A stretch of DNA of 64,000 bases from Lachnospiraceae bacterium (GTDB taxonomy: Bacteria; Bacillota; Clostridia; Lachnospirales; Lachnospiraceae). The notes beneath the pieces were generated by a model. The model was not told the DNA's origin and searched no databases. It saw only the letters and a program-made list of their open reading frames with translations. Position numbers and translations under genes: made by a program. Positions 36,664-45,429 of the stretch are shown piece after piece. Every line of letters begins with the position of its first letter. Position 1 is the stretch's first letter. Location: the NCBI GenBank assembly GCA_902363675.1, contig CABJAV010000011.1, positions 30,773-94,772 on the forward strand, read 5' to 3'.

Positions 36664-37920
36664 ATGATCAAACATCTGGTTTCTTATGGATTCGCATTGT
36701 TTTACACCATTTGTCTCTTCACATCACCAACGAACCTGATTTATGTATTTGTAATTCCGATGGTTTTTGTTGTTACCATTTACAGTGATATTCGTTATCT
36801 TCTTTTGATTAATATAGGCACCATATTGGAGAGCATTATTGTTGTTGTACTTGGTGCAACAAAAGGCGGTTTTGGTTATCATGGAATAGAAGCTGCAATT
36901 ATACAGATTGTTGTTATGATCATGGTTTGCGCTAATTCTTTTTTTACATTAAAAGTGATTCGTGAGAATACACGACGGAGATTTACAGAAGTGGCACATG
37001 CAAAAGCACAGGCAGAAAATCTTTTGGAAAGCAATGTAGAACTTGGAAAACAGCTTTCAAGCAATATTGCGGATATCAATGTGCGTTTTGAAAAGCTGAC
37101 TGCAGCCTCTAAGACAACGACGGAGGCTATGCAGGAAGTGTCGGCAGGTGCGACAGACACTGCAGAACATGTACAGAATCAATTGGAACAGACGCAGGCG
37201 ATTCAGGAGAAAGTGGACGAAGTTGCAGCCGCTGTGGAAGAAATCGGAAGCAGTATGGCACTGACATTAAAGGCTTTAGAGGAAGGCAAACAGGATATTG
37301 AGCACCTCGCATCGGAAGTAGAGGTTTCTGTTGATAACGGAAATGCTGTTACAGAGAAGCTGGAGAACCTGAATCAATATATGGATGAGATGAATTCTAT
37401 CGTAGAATTGATCGGTGGCATTACGAATCAGACCAGCCTTCTTGCATTAAATGCAAGTATTGAGGCTGCCCGGGCAGGAGAGGCAGGAAGAGGATTCTCT
37501 GTTGTTGCAACGGAAATTTCCGGCATGGCTACGAGGACAAAGGAAGCAACCGTACATATTACAGAACTGATCAGCAATGTATCCAATGCAATCATGGAAG
37601 TTGTAGGAGTTGTTTCTAAGATGGTAGAGGGAATCAATGACGAGAAGACAGGCACATCCAATGCGGAAGAAAGCTTTGAGAGCATTGAGGATAATACACG
37701 GGCAATTCAGAACAATGCAGATACTCTTTCAAGAAGCATTTCCGAGTTGCAGAACGCAAACAAGGAAATTGTAGATTCTATTCAGACCATCTCGGCAATT
37801 TCCCAACAGGTATCGGCACACGCAGGCGAGACGATGCAGGCAGAGGAAGAAAATGTCAATGTTATGGAAGATGTAAGTGCGATTATGCAGAAGTTGGCCA
37901 CACTGGCTTCACGTTCATAA
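36664..37920 (+). CDS. Methyl-accepting chemotaxis protein, N-terminus apparently disrupted
   Basis: The 418-residue frame has three or four membrane helices in the first 95 residues, no HAMP domain that I can see, then a long coiled signalling domain with the hairpin tip [35 protein letters not shown]. The receptor controls CheA and flagellar rotation. The only good ribosome site (GAGAGGGGAA) precedes an ATG at 36633 in another frame, which reads [16 protein letters not shown] and stops after about 45 codons. The frame annotated here begins abruptly in the middle of a hydrophobic sensor region. A deletion that removed the first helices and shifted the frame is likely. A short receptor may still be made from 36664. 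Confidence 0.8.
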   Translation: MIKHLVSYGFALFYTICLFTSPTNLIYVFVIPMVFVVTIYSDIRYLLLINIGTILESIIVVVLGATKGGFGYHGIEAAIIQIVVMIMVCANSFFTLKVIRENTRRRFTEVAHAKAQAENLLESNVELGKQLSSNIADINVRFEKLTAASKTTTEAMQEVSAGATDTAEHVQNQLEQTQAIQEKVDEVAAAVEEIGSSMALTLKALEEGKQDIEHLASEVEVSVDNGNAVTEKLENLNQYMDEMNSIVELIGGITNQTSLLALNASIEAARAGEAGRGFSVVATEISGMATRTKEATVHITELISNVSNAIMEVVGVVSKMVEGINDEKTGTSNAEESFESIEDNTRAIQNNADTLSRSISELQNANKEIVDSIQTISAISQQVSAHAGETMQAEEENVNVMEDVSAIMQKLATLASRS

Positions 37921-37932
37921 ACGTCATAAACA

Positions 37933-37978
37933 AAAAGAAAGGCAGATCCATCAAACAGGATCGGCCTTTCTTTTTTTT
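37933..37978 (+). terminator. Intrinsic terminator of the chemotaxis receptor gene
   Basis: AAAGAAAGGC-AGATCC pairs with GGATC-GGCCTTTCTTT around ATCAAACA, followed by a long T-tract. The stem overlaps the last codons of tadA on the other strand. Confidence 0.8.
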
Positions 37979-38436
37979 CGCTCACGCAATTCACGGAAGA
38001 ACTGTGAGAGCATCTGTGAACACTCTTCTTCACGAACACCCCGGGTGATTTCTACCTGGTGATTAAATTGTTGCATTTGCAGAAGGTTCAAAATGGAACC
38101 CGCGCAACCGGCTTTGGCATTCATTGAACCAATCACGACGCGTTTCATACGGGATTGTACGATTGCACCGGCACACATCTGACACGGTTCTAAGGTGACA
38201 TACATCGTACAGTCTTCCAGCCGCCAGTCGCCGGTTTTTTTACTGGCTTTGCGGATGGCAGAAAGTTCTGCATGTGCCAGAGTGTTCTTGTCGATATTTC
38301 GTCGGTTATAACCTCTTGCAATGATTTTATCATTTTGTACGATCACGCAGCCAATAGGAACTTCGTCGATCGCGTAGGCTTTACGCGCCTGTGTGATTGC
38401 TGCTTTCATAAATTTTTCATCAGCTGTCATGGACAT
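37951..38436 (-). CDS. tadA: tRNA-specific adenosine deaminase
   Basis: TadA converts the wobble adenosine 34 of tRNA-Arg(ACG) to inosine and is usually essential. The protein has 161 residues. The zinc site is visible as HAE (His55, catalytic Glu57) and PCQMC (Cys85, Cys88). Strand VPIGCVIVQNDKIIARGYN and the Arg/Asn-rich loop are typical. A GGGGGAAA ribosome site precedes ATG 38436. The basic C-terminal tail (RELRERKKRKADPV) is encoded inside the convergent terminator. Confidence 0.93.
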   Translation of the reverse strand: MSMTADEKFMKAAITQARKAYAIDEVPIGCVIVQNDKIIARGYNRRNIDKNTLAHAELSAIRKASKKTGDWRLEDCTMYVTLEPCQMCAGAIVQSRMKRVVIGSMNAKAGCAGSILNLLQMQQFNHQVEITRGVREEECSQMLSQFFRELRERKKRKADPV

Positions 38437-38496
38437 TTTCCCCCAACATCAGTATGATAGTAGTATATCACGAGAAAAGAGCCAAAGGAAGAAAGA

Positions 38497-39054
38497 ATGT
38501 TATTTGAATATGAAACACAACGACTTTTACTAAAGATTATCAAGCCGGAATATGGCAGCAGTGTGCTGGAGTTCTACCTCAGGGACAAAGCGTTGTTTGA
38601 ACGCTATGAGCCGGATCGCATGCCGGGGTTTTACACAACAGATTATCAGAAAAAAGCATTGTATATTGAATTTAATAAAGCAATCGAAGGGACGATGTTC
38701 CGGTTCTATGTGTATGAGAAGACGGATCCACAGACGATTATTGGCACGATCAGTTTTTTCAATATTCTGCATGCGCCTTGTTGTAGTTGCGAGGCAGGTT
38801 ACAAATTCTCCAGCCGGGTTCATCATCACGGATATGCAACGGAGGCATTAACTGCATTAGCCAACATCGTATTTACGGAATTGAACATGCATCGTATTGT
38901 GGCATGTGTGGAACCAAACAATGCACCGAGTATTCATCTCTTAGAACGTGTTGGATTTGTTCGGGAGGGACTGTGCAGAGATCACACCTGTCAGCATGGT
39001 ATATGGATTGATCATTTGCAGTACAGTCTGCTCCCTACGGATTTAAGACAATAA
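38497..39054 (+). CDS. GNAT acetyltransferase, RimJ/RimL type
   Basis: The protein has 185 residues. It begins FEYETQRLLLKIIKPEY and contains the acetyl-CoA-binding region YKFSSRVHHHGYATEALTALANIVF (a Q/RxxGxA/G variant) and HRIVACVEPNNAPSIHLLERVGFVREG, the diagnostic stretch of RimJ/RimL-like N-acetyltransferases that act on protein N-termini or small amines. It is divergent from tadA, 60 bases away. The 3' end overlaps the next minus-strand gene by 12 bases. The target cannot be told. Confidence 0.9.
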   Translation: MLFEYETQRLLLKIIKPEYGSSVLEFYLRDKALFERYEPDRMPGFYTTDYQKKALYIEFNKAIEGTMFRFYVYEKTDPQTIIGTISFFNILHAPCCSCEAGYKFSSRVHHHGYATEALTALANIVFTELNMHRIVACVEPNNAPSIHLLERVGFVREGLCRDHTCQHGIWIDHLQYSLLPTDLRQ

Positions 39055-40119
39055 CTCACACATCCAATATCCGAATGTACCGGTATGGTCGCCGGAATTA
39101 CTGGTTTTGCAGCCGGGTTCTTCTGACTGTTCCGGTTCAAATTCGGGGAATCCAAAGATGAGCGCCATCATACGTTCCGGCTGTTCATAGATGCCGGGAA
39201 CACCGAGAAAAAGACGCTTTTTTTCACCGTTTTCCACTGTCTTTAAAAGTAAATAATGATAATTAAAGAAACCATGTACCAGAAAACTGTTGTTGCATAA
39301 ATACCAGTTGGGACGCGGCAAATCACGAATTCCGGTAATTTCAATCCGTTTTCTGGTGATAGTTTCCTCCGGAGCAGTTTCGTCCGATACCGTTTCTTTT
39401 GACATCGTATCTTCGGATGTAGCTTTTTCCGGCATGGATTCTTCCGTCGCAGCTTCTTCAATCATAGTTTCTTTCGGAACAGTTTTTTCCGGATGTAGAT
39501 CTTCTGTATCCGATGCGGGGACTTTGTTTTCTGCTTCGGTGGTATGATTTGGCGGCATATCGGGCAGAATTTCTACAGGAGAGGTATTTTCGGTAGATTC
39601 TGGTATAGAAATAGAAGGATCCCCTTGAACATCTGTAACCGGATTCGGTTGTGTGGGTGGAGTGGGAGCGTTTTCATCCGGCGCGGCTGGCGGATTATTC
39701 TCCGATACAGCAGGCGTGTCTGGTTCGAACTCATCCCACATCCGGAAATCTCCCCGCACAACTTCTTCGCCTGGTTCCGGTACAAAGCTGCTCACAAGAA
39801 TTTGCCCGGAATGGTAGCGAATGACGATTGCATCAATCTGATCCGTGTGATAGCCGCTCGAACCGATATTTCCCTGTGGACACATCAGCTTTGCCTGGCC
39901 GGTGCCCTGGGAAATGATCATTTCTGCAACAGGAATTCCGATGACTGGCGCGTTAGCGATCACGAAATAGATGGTGGCTTTTGCTTTAGGACAGTTCAGC
40001 CCCCGGATATGTAGATCCATACGGCAGCCGTCATTTCGGATATCTGTGCGGACAAAGCCAACATTTCTGCCGCGCGCGCCCCGGTCATATTCATAGATAT
40101 AAGTAACAAAACGTTTCAC
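39043..40119 (-). CDS. DUF6128-like protein with acidic Pro/Glu/Thr-rich middle
   Basis: The protein has 358 residues. Residues 1-125 form a globular domain starting MKRFVTYIYEYDRGARGRNVGF. Residues about 135-255 are low complexity, rich in Pro, Glu, Thr and Ser, with repeated units such as PEKTVPKETMIEE, MPEKATSEDTMSKET and APEETITR. Residues about 260-358 form a second domain (LPRPNWYLCNNSFLVHGFFNYHYLLL, FLGVPGIYEQPERMMALIFGFPEFE). The two ends resemble a Lachnospiraceae-specific family annotated DUF6128. No signal peptide is present and the function is unknown. Confidence 0.7.
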   Translation of the reverse strand: MKRFVTYIYEYDRGARGRNVGFVRTDIRNDGCRMDLHIRGLNCPKAKATIYFVIANAPVIGIPVAEMIISQGTGQAKLMCPQGNIGSSGYHTDQIDAIVIRYHSGQILVSSFVPEPGEEVVRGDFRMWDEFEPDTPAVSENNPPAAPDENAPTPPTQPNPVTDVQGDPSISIPESTENTSPVEILPDMPPNHTTEAENKVPASDTEDLHPEKTVPKETMIEEAATEESMPEKATSEDTMSKETVSDETAPEETITRKRIEITGIRDLPRPNWYLCNNSFLVHGFFNYHYLLLKTVENGEKKRLFLGVPGIYEQPERMMALIFGFPEFEPEQSEEPGCKTSNSGDHTGTFGYWMCELLS

Positions 40120-40185
40120 TTTTGGTTGTCTCCAATTATTTTCATAATAGTTTATGAGAAAAATGCAAAAAATATTAAAAAAACA

Positions 40186-40214
40186 TTGACAAAAGAAAAC
40201 TCTGCTGTTATATT
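40186..40214 (+). promoter_or_regulatory. Promoter of the perR-rubrerythrin operon
   Basis: TTGACA (40186-40191) and TATATT (40209-40214) are separated by 17 bases. Confidence 0.85.
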
Positions 40215-40217
40215 AAT

Positions 40218-40242
40218 ATCAGTAACAGTTCTTGTTATTGAT
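40218..40242 (+). promoter_or_regulatory. Fur/PerR-type operator
   Basis: ATCAGTAACA and TGTTATTGAT form an inverted repeat matching at 9 of 10 positions around 5 bases. It starts 4 bases after the -10 box and lies 15 bases before the regulator gene, so self-repression is likely. Confidence 0.7.
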
Positions 40243-40256
40243 TTGAAAGGAGTCAC

Positions 40257-40646
40257 ATGATAAAGAAAAGTCGCCAACGAGAAGCAATCTTGCAGTGTCT
40301 GGTGAACAGGTATGATCATCCTACTGCGGAGACTGTTTATCTAAGCATTAAGGACGATTTCCCCAACATCAGTCTTGGAACTGTCTATCGGAATCTTTCC
40401 CTGTTATCTGATTTGGGAGAGATCCAAAAAATTACGGTGAATGAGGGCCCGGACAGGTTCGATGGAAATCCTGCTCCCCATTATCATTTCTCTTGCAGGG
40501 GATGTGGTTGTGTGATGGATCTTGATTTACCGCAACAGGACAATTTAAACACGCTTGCAGCGGAGAAGTTCCCTGGAATTATTGAAAAGCATACGGTTCA
40601 ATTCTATGGGCTTTGTCCGGATTGCGCAAAGAAACAAACAAGTTAA
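40257..40646 (+). CDS. perR: Fur-family regulator, PerR-like
   Basis: The protein has 129 residues. The winged helix includes HPTAETVYLSIKDDFPNISLGTVYRNLSLLSDLGEI, with the DNA-recognition helix SLGTVYRNL. Metal ligands include the HYHFSCRGCG stretch and the structural zinc pairs CRGC and CPDC. PerR uses Fe/Mn to sense peroxide and represses oxidative-stress genes. The assignment to PerR rather than Fur rests on the adjoining reverse rubrerythrin gene, 36 bases on, which is PerR-controlled in clostridia. An inverted repeat lies over its transcription start region. Confidence 0.85.
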   Translation: MIKKSRQREAILQCLVNRYDHPTAETVYLSIKDDFPNISLGTVYRNLSLLSDLGEIQKITVNEGPDRFDGNPAPHYHFSCRGCGCVMDLDLPQQDNLNTLAAEKFPGIIEKHTVQFYGLCPDCAKKQTS

Positions 40647-40682
40647 AGCATTTAATTATTTATTTTAAGGAGGACATTAATT

Positions 40683-41270
40683 ATGGCAAAGTGGGTATGT
40701 ACAGTATGTGGTTACATTTATGAAGGAGAAGCAGCACCGGCAGAGTGTCCGGTATGCCACGTTGGCGCTGATAAGTTCAAGAAGGTAGAGGGAGATCTTA
40801 CTCTCGCAGCGGAGCATGAGTTCGGCGTATACGCTTCAACCGTTAAGAATAATCCGGAAATCAGTGATGAAGATAAGAAGTTCATCTTCGATCAGCTGAA
40901 GGCAAACTTCGAGGGTGAGTGCTCAGAAGTTGGAATGTACCTTTGCATGGCACGTGTTGCTCATCGTGAGGGATATCCGGAGATCGGTCTCTATTGGGAG
41001 AAGGCAGCTTACGAAGAGGCTGAGCATGCAGCAAAATTCGCAGAGATGTTAGGTGAGGATCTTGAGCCAAACATGAAGGCTACAACAAAGGACAACCTTG
41101 CATGGAGAGTTGACTGTGAGTTCGGTGCTACAGCAGGAAAAGTTGATTTAGCAAAATGCGCTAAGAAGAATAACCTTGATGCAATCCATGATACCGTTCA
41201 TGAGATGGCTCGTGACGAGGCTAGACATGGTAAGGCTCTCAAGGGTCTGTTAGACAGATACTTTGGCTAA
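40683..41270 (+). CDS. Reverse rubrerythrin (rubredoxin domain first)
   Basis: The protein has 195 residues. Residues 1-40 are a rubredoxin domain with Cys6, Cys9, Cys22 and Cys25. Residues about 50-195 are a ferritin-like four-helix di-iron domain with ExxH motifs in AAYEEAEHAAKF and MARDEARHGKAL. Classical rubrerythrin has these domains in the opposite order; the reversed form works as an NADH-linked peroxidase with rubredoxin partners in clostridia. It follows perR in one operon with a strong AAGGAGG site and ends at an intrinsic terminator. It protects an anaerobe from peroxide and oxygen. Confidence 0.93.
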   Translation: MAKWVCTVCGYIYEGEAAPAECPVCHVGADKFKKVEGDLTLAAEHEFGVYASTVKNNPEISDEDKKFIFDQLKANFEGECSEVGMYLCMARVAHREGYPEIGLYWEKAAYEEAEHAAKFAEMLGEDLEPNMKATTKDNLAWRVDCEFGATAGKVDLAKCAKKNNLDAIHDTVHEMARDEARHGKALKGLLDRYFG

Positions 41271-41292
41271 TTCAAATAGAATATAAGACAAT

Positions 41293-41331
41293 GAAAGAGG
41301 AGCAGATACGATAATATCTGTTCCTCTTTTA
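41293..41331. terminator. Intrinsic terminator of perR-rubrerythrin
   Basis: AAAGAGGAGCAGATA pairs with TATCTGTTCCTCTTT around CGATAA, followed by T-rich DNA; the A-rich 5' flank lets it also serve the convergent minus-strand gene. Confidence 0.85.
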
Positions 41332-41349
41332 TTCTTCAACAGAAGTATT

Positions 41350-42372
41350 TTATTCCATGCCGGTTGGAACTTCTGTTGTTTTTTCTTCTGTGGAAGAAAC
41401 ATCAGAAGATGCATTTCCGTCTGCTTTTTTCAAAATTTCAGCAGTATCTGTTTCCGAATCAAGGTGATTTTGCGGAACCCAGATACCATTTTCACCCCAT
41501 GACTGAACCATTTCAATTATACGCTGTTCGCCGTCGGTAAGAAAAGTGATGCGGATGACGACGCGTTTTTTATTCTGTGTCGGCACGACATTCATACGGA
41601 CTTTGGTTTCATCGTTTGGAATGTTCAGAAAATAGTGTGCAGCTTCAATGGCATCATACAGATTATATTCGTGTTCCGGATCATATCCATCGCTGCGGCC
41701 GGCATTCTCGTTTGCTGCCTCGCCGAGTCCGTTTGCGGTGTAGTCCATAAGTGTATCATGGAAACCACCGAGGTATGCAATGTCAAATTCTTTACCGGAT
41801 GTGATGCTGTCATAAATTTTTAAGGCTTCCTCTGTTACCTGAAACTTTTCGTTTTCCCATGCGTAGTGGATGGTTTCTTTCCACATCGTCACATGCGGGT
41901 CGGAAACTTCTGCATAATAAAGAATGTCAGCAGTCTGATTTTTGACATCTGTGGAATACAGCATGTAGGGTGGGAGGCTGGTATTATTGACAGCACCCGG
42001 CCAGGGGCTGGACCATCCAAAGGAATGAAAAGTTTTTCCATCCTGTTTGCCTGTCTGCAACAAGTTTTCATTTTCGAGAGTTTTCTGTGCATCTTTGGTT
42101 GCCATCTCAACAATTTTGTCACCGTCACGCTTGGCAAAGGCCTGTGCCCAATCAAGAATGCTTTGTTTTGTTTTTTCGTCAATTGCATTGTCTGCTACAG
42201 GAACTTCGGTGCTTTCCACTTCGGTGTTCTCAATTTGTGTGTTTGTAGTATCGCTGATGGAATCTTTTCCTTCCACCGTTTTTTGATTTGTCAGGAAGTT
42301 GGCAGCTACGATTACAATGACCGCAACAACAAAGACAGCTACCCATGTATGTGGTTTTTTAAAGTTTAGCAT
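41350..42372 (-). CDS. Detached BlaR1-type sensor domain protein, no protease
   Basis: The protein has 340 residues, with a short cytosolic start MLNFKKPHTWVAV, one membrane helix and an outside domain of about 290 residues. It is a paralogue of the C-terminal part of the M56 protein at 45430-47247: both share NFKKPHTWVA, FGWSSPWP, ILYYAEVSDPHVTMWKET (or AQVSDPHVTVWKET), ANGLGE and WGE(N/D)GIWV. The M56 zinc protease and the upstream helices are missing, so it begins exactly where the membrane junction lies in the full protein. The promoter carries the same operator pair as blaI. It may act as a decoy or co-sensor; that is inference. Confidence 0.75.
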   Translation of the reverse strand: MLNFKKPHTWVAVFVVAVIVIVAANFLTNQKTVEGKDSISDTTNTQIENTEVESTEVPVADNAIDEKTKQSILDWAQAFAKRDGDKIVEMATKDAQKTLENENLLQTGKQDGKTFHSFGWSSPWPGAVNNTSLPPYMLYSTDVKNQTADILYYAEVSDPHVTMWKETIHYAWENEKFQVTEEALKIYDSITSGKEFDIAYLGGFHDTLMDYTANGLGEAANENAGRSDGYDPEHEYNLYDAIEAAHYFLNIPNDETKVRMNVVPTQNKKRVVIRITFLTDGEQRIIEMVQSWGENGIWVPQNHLDSETDTAEILKKADGNASSDVSSTEEKTTEVPTGME

Positions 42373-42398
42373 ATGTTTCGTCCTCCTTTTTTATATGT

Positions 42399-42452
42399 GG
42401 TTTATAATTGTCAACCTAAGGCAAGTTTATAACAATAAACCGAGGATGTCAA
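42399..42452 (-). promoter_or_regulatory. BlaI-type operator-promoter, copy 1
   Basis: On the minus strand TTGACA (42452-42447) and TAAACT (42429-42424) are spaced by 17 bases. Two 18-base imperfect palindromes occupy 42424-42441 and 42399-42416 (GGTTTATTGTTATAAACT and GGTTGACAATTATAAACC), the first overlapping the -10. The layout is repeated in front of blaI. Confidence 0.75.
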
Positions 42453-42477
42453 TATGCAAAAACAACATTTGAAAAAT

Positions 42478-43263
42478 TTAACTATTTTGGATTGGTACAG
42501 CGACCTGTGTAATATAATCATTACTGTTTTTCCCCCGGCTGGGAGGTCCTTCCAGGTAGATGCAGCGATAATATCCTGTTGTTTCCACCTGGTTCTGCTG
42601 AACATATGCGCTTAAAGCAGCAATTGCAGTCCCGATTCCTTCGTATGGGCCTCGATAGTAGATACATAATGCCGGAGTGCTGGCAAATTCTTCCCGTTCA
42701 GCTCCGGAAAATTCGTCATTGACAGGAATGCAGCACATGAGATCAAGACCCTTGTAGGTGTTATCCATTCGCATTGTAAACATGCGTGCAGCCATAGACA
42801 TCATTCCTGTTCTTGCTGCTGAGATATAAGTATCGCGCAGTTTGTTTGCGGCATCTGCAGTATTTTTGCATTGATATCTGTGACAAAAGCATACCTGCTG
42901 CGGAAGGCATACCCGGTGCACGGTCAGATCTCCCCGCTTTGCGGCGCGGACCTGAAGCAGCTGGATATTGCGGTCTAGTGAGGCACGCAGATTCATCAAC
43001 CGTTCAAGGTGATGATCCAGATTTTGGGTGTCATAGTAATATTCTGCTATTTCCGTAAGTGATAGTCCGAGTGCCTGCAAGGATCGGATTGAACGGATCT
43101 GCGTCATATTGTCCGCTGTATAATATCGATAACCGCTTTGTTCGTCTTTGACGGCAGGCGTCAGCAATCCCATATTTTCATAGACCAGAAGCGTCTTTCT
43201 GGTTACACCGAGAATTTTTGTAATCTCACCCATTTTAAATAACTTATCATCGTATTTTTTCAT
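42478..43263 (-). CDS. MerR-family regulator with GyrI-like effector domain
   Basis: The protein has 261 residues. The MerR helix-turn-helix is at residues about 8-75 (FKMGEITKILGVTRKTLLVYENMGLLTP, SGYRYYTADNMTQIRSI). A coiled helix (HHLERLMNLRASLDRNIQLL) follows. A C-terminal effector-binding domain of the GyrI/BmrR type has ALCIYYRGPYEGIGTAIAALSAYV and IYLEGPP. Such regulators twist promoters with 19-base spacers when a hydrophobic ligand or drug binds. A promoter with exactly that spacer reads away from it toward the exported protein gene at 43452, its likely target. Confidence 0.87.
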   Translation of the reverse strand: MKKYDDKLFKMGEITKILGVTRKTLLVYENMGLLTPAVKDEQSGYRYYTADNMTQIRSIRSLQALGLSLTEIAEYYYDTQNLDHHLERLMNLRASLDRNIQLLQVRAAKRGDLTVHRVCLPQQVCFCHRYQCKNTADAANKLRDTYISAARTGMMSMAARMFTMRMDNTYKGLDLMCCIPVNDEFSGAEREEFASTPALCIYYRGPYEGIGTAIAALSAYVQQNQVETTGYYRCIYLEGPPSRGKNSNDYITQVAVPIQNS

Positions 43264-43345
43264 ACCATTTTCCTATATTGAACATCAGCCCATGCATAAT
43301 TTGATTTCAGCAAATGGGCTGACACTATCTTGAAGTACAATTTTC

Positions 43346-43376
43346 TTGACTCGTCCCTTGAGGTACAACTTATAAT
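43346..43376 (+). promoter_or_regulatory. MerR-type promoter with 19-bp spacer
   Basis: TTGACT (43346-43351) and TATAAT (43371-43376) are 19 bases apart, the hallmark of promoters activated by MerR-family proteins. A repeated element TTGARGTACAAYTT occurs at 43330-43343 and 43359-43372, inside and just before the spacer. Confidence 0.7.
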
Positions 43377-43451
43377 TAGATTAACAAAATCTTGTAGATA
43401 TTACAAGTAAAATACAGAGGTGTCAACATGTCACCCGAGGGGAGGTATACT

Positions 43452-45344
43452 ATGAAAATTACAAATCAAAGAAGATCAGACATGCTTAAAAGATCTGTTA
43501 TATTCACACTGATTATGGCAATGCTGATCACGTTGGTTCCAACGACAAACGTATCGGCGGCATCCGTAGCATACATGACAGAAGATCCGAATGCCGATCT
43601 CTATCCATTTCCGTTAGATATGAAATTTTTATCAAACTATCTGTACGGCAGTGAGGAAAACACAAAGGGAAACGTGGCTACCTATTATGCAAAGGAAGTT
43701 CCGAAGGAATGGTTGCCACGTGAGATGCCGGAAAGCCTTAAGACCAGTTTTTGGGGCAAGGCTGTGGTGCATTCCACGAAAGCAAAAGTCTATTTCTATC
43801 CAGGGACTCCGTCAATCAACTATCATAAAAAGAGAATGGAAGAGATTAATAAGACTGCCTATTCGTATTTGGGAGCCCATCCAGATGGAAATGCAAATCT
43901 TGCCTTTTATTGTGCAGAAACTACCGAATTCAAGGTTGTTGCATACGATGAAGAATGGGTTGCTATCTGGAGCAATGGTGCAATTGATGTCGGCAGAGGA
44001 CTCACAAGTACCTGTGGCGGACTCGGAACGGAGCAGTATGCCAGCTGGAAGCCGGGGGTATATTTTATCCCGCGCAAGGATGTTTATATCACTGATGCAA
44101 GAAACCAGCAAGTGGATATTCCGACCGTAACGGCATCAGGAACAGCAACATGCAACATTTACGTAAAGACAACCCCGGCAAGTGACAACTATGTGAAAGC
44201 AGGATTGATTGAATCCAATCAGTTGTTCCAGGTCACAAAGACAACTCCGATTAACGGACATTATCAGATTTATTATAAGCAGGGACTTTACTATGTTAAT
44301 GCCAAATATGTAAATCTTAAGTTGTCAACCGAAAAAAAACCAACAATGCAGTATAATGCTGTTGTAACCGGAAGTGATCCAGTAAATATCACCTCCGAAA
44401 CGAATGCATCTTCCAACGTAGAAGGAATTGTGAAAAAAGATGCAAAGCTTCAGGTGGTCAGGAAAAACTATGGCAATGGCTATTCACAGGTATGGTTTAA
44501 TTCAAAGAAGTGTTATATCCCTACGAAGAATCTAAGTGAATTTAAAACTTATGCAACTCTTTCAGCTATAAAAAAACTGGGAAAAGCCAAAGGAACACTT
44601 GTGATTGATTCGCCATGGGCCGCATTAGGTAGTATGGCATACAGTTCGGAAGCATTGAAAATCCTAAAGAAATACAAAATGGATGAAAATGCTGCTTACA
44701 AAAAAATGGCAGCTGTTAATGGGGTTTACCTTATGTCAGAAGGAGATAGTGCAACGGTGTATGGCATAAGTAAATATACCTATACTACGAAGGACTTTCC
44801 GGATGTTAAGGAAACCACAAAGATATACAAAATACTGTTTAATGGAAAAGTCTGTTATGTAACAGACCAGGGACATATACCTTTTACATACTATTCAGGA
44901 AATAAATATTCGAAGAAGGTTACTTCGAAAACGAAAAAACTTTGGATATACGATACCGCAGCATCTCTGGAATCTTATAACATAAACAATGATGATTACT
45001 ATAAACTTGATGACATTGCGCAAATGATGTCTAAGACAAATAAGTCCTTTAATGTTAAGTATGATAAAGCAAATAATGCAATTATAATTGACAGTATGAG
45101 CCCGTATAAAGGGAAGTCTGCGCCTATGAAAAAAGGTAATGGGAAAAAATATAAAACAACCATGCCTGCAACCAGCATTGTATGGGATGGTGAGGTGACA
45201 GGTATTCCGTGTTACAAGATTAACGGAAACTATTATGTGACAGCTTACGATATCGCCGAACTGACGGACTCACGTTTTGAAGATATCAATAATGGCTGGC
45301 ATATCATAACTACCAGACCACATAAAATAGATGCTTACGGCTAA
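43452..45344 (+). CDS. Exported protein with SH3-like repeats and a C-terminal copper-amine-oxidase-N-like domain
   Basis: I start at ATG 43452 behind GGGGAGG; an in-frame ATG at 43428 would add eight residues. The product has 630 residues. Residues 1-38 form a signal peptide (VIFTLIMAMLITLVPTTNVSAA). The mature part has an SH3-like region (KVVAYDEEWVAIWSNGAIDVG), two further SH3b-like repeats (CNIYVKTTPASDNYVKAG, PVNITSETNASSNVEGIVKKDAKLQVVRK) and ends with YKLDDIAQMMSKTNKSFNVKYDKANNAIIID, a Cu_amine_oxidN1-type wall domain. No catalytic domain is visible. It lies behind the 19-bp-spacer promoter, so it is the probable MerR target. Confidence 0.72.
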   Translation: MKITNQRRSDMLKRSVIFTLIMAMLITLVPTTNVSAASVAYMTEDPNADLYPFPLDMKFLSNYLYGSEENTKGNVATYYAKEVPKEWLPREMPESLKTSFWGKAVVHSTKAKVYFYPGTPSINYHKKRMEEINKTAYSYLGAHPDGNANLAFYCAETTEFKVVAYDEEWVAIWSNGAIDVGRGLTSTCGGLGTEQYASWKPGVYFIPRKDVYITDARNQQVDIPTVTASGTATCNIYVKTTPASDNYVKAGLIESNQLFQVTKTTPINGHYQIYYKQGLYYVNAKYVNLKLSTEKKPTMQYNAVVTGSDPVNITSETNASSNVEGIVKKDAKLQVVRKNYGNGYSQVWFNSKKCYIPTKNLSEFKTYATLSAIKKLGKAKGTLVIDSPWAALGSMAYSSEALKILKKYKMDENAAYKKMAAVNGVYLMSEGDSATVYGISKYTYTTKDFPDVKETTKIYKILFNGKVCYVTDQGHIPFTYYSGNKYSKKVTSKTKKLWIYDTAASLESYNINNDDYYKLDDIAQMMSKTNKSFNVKYDKANNAIIIDSMSPYKGKSAPMKKGNGKKYKTTMPATSIVWDGEVTGIPCYKINGNYYVTAYDIAELTDSRFEDINNGWHIITTRPHKIDAYG

Positions 45345-45379
45345 AATAAAAAGAGATCGTTAAATAAAAAAGTCTAATG

Positions 45380-45419
45380 AAAAACACCAGTTCCGGCAAG
45401 TACCGGTTCTGGTGTTTTT
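45380..45419. terminator. Bidirectional intrinsic terminator
   Basis: AAAAACACCAG with TTCCGG pairs with CCGG and CTGGTGTTTTT around CAAGTA. It separates two convergent genes and can work in both directions. Confidence 0.85.
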
Positions 45420-45429
45420 AATAATCAGC

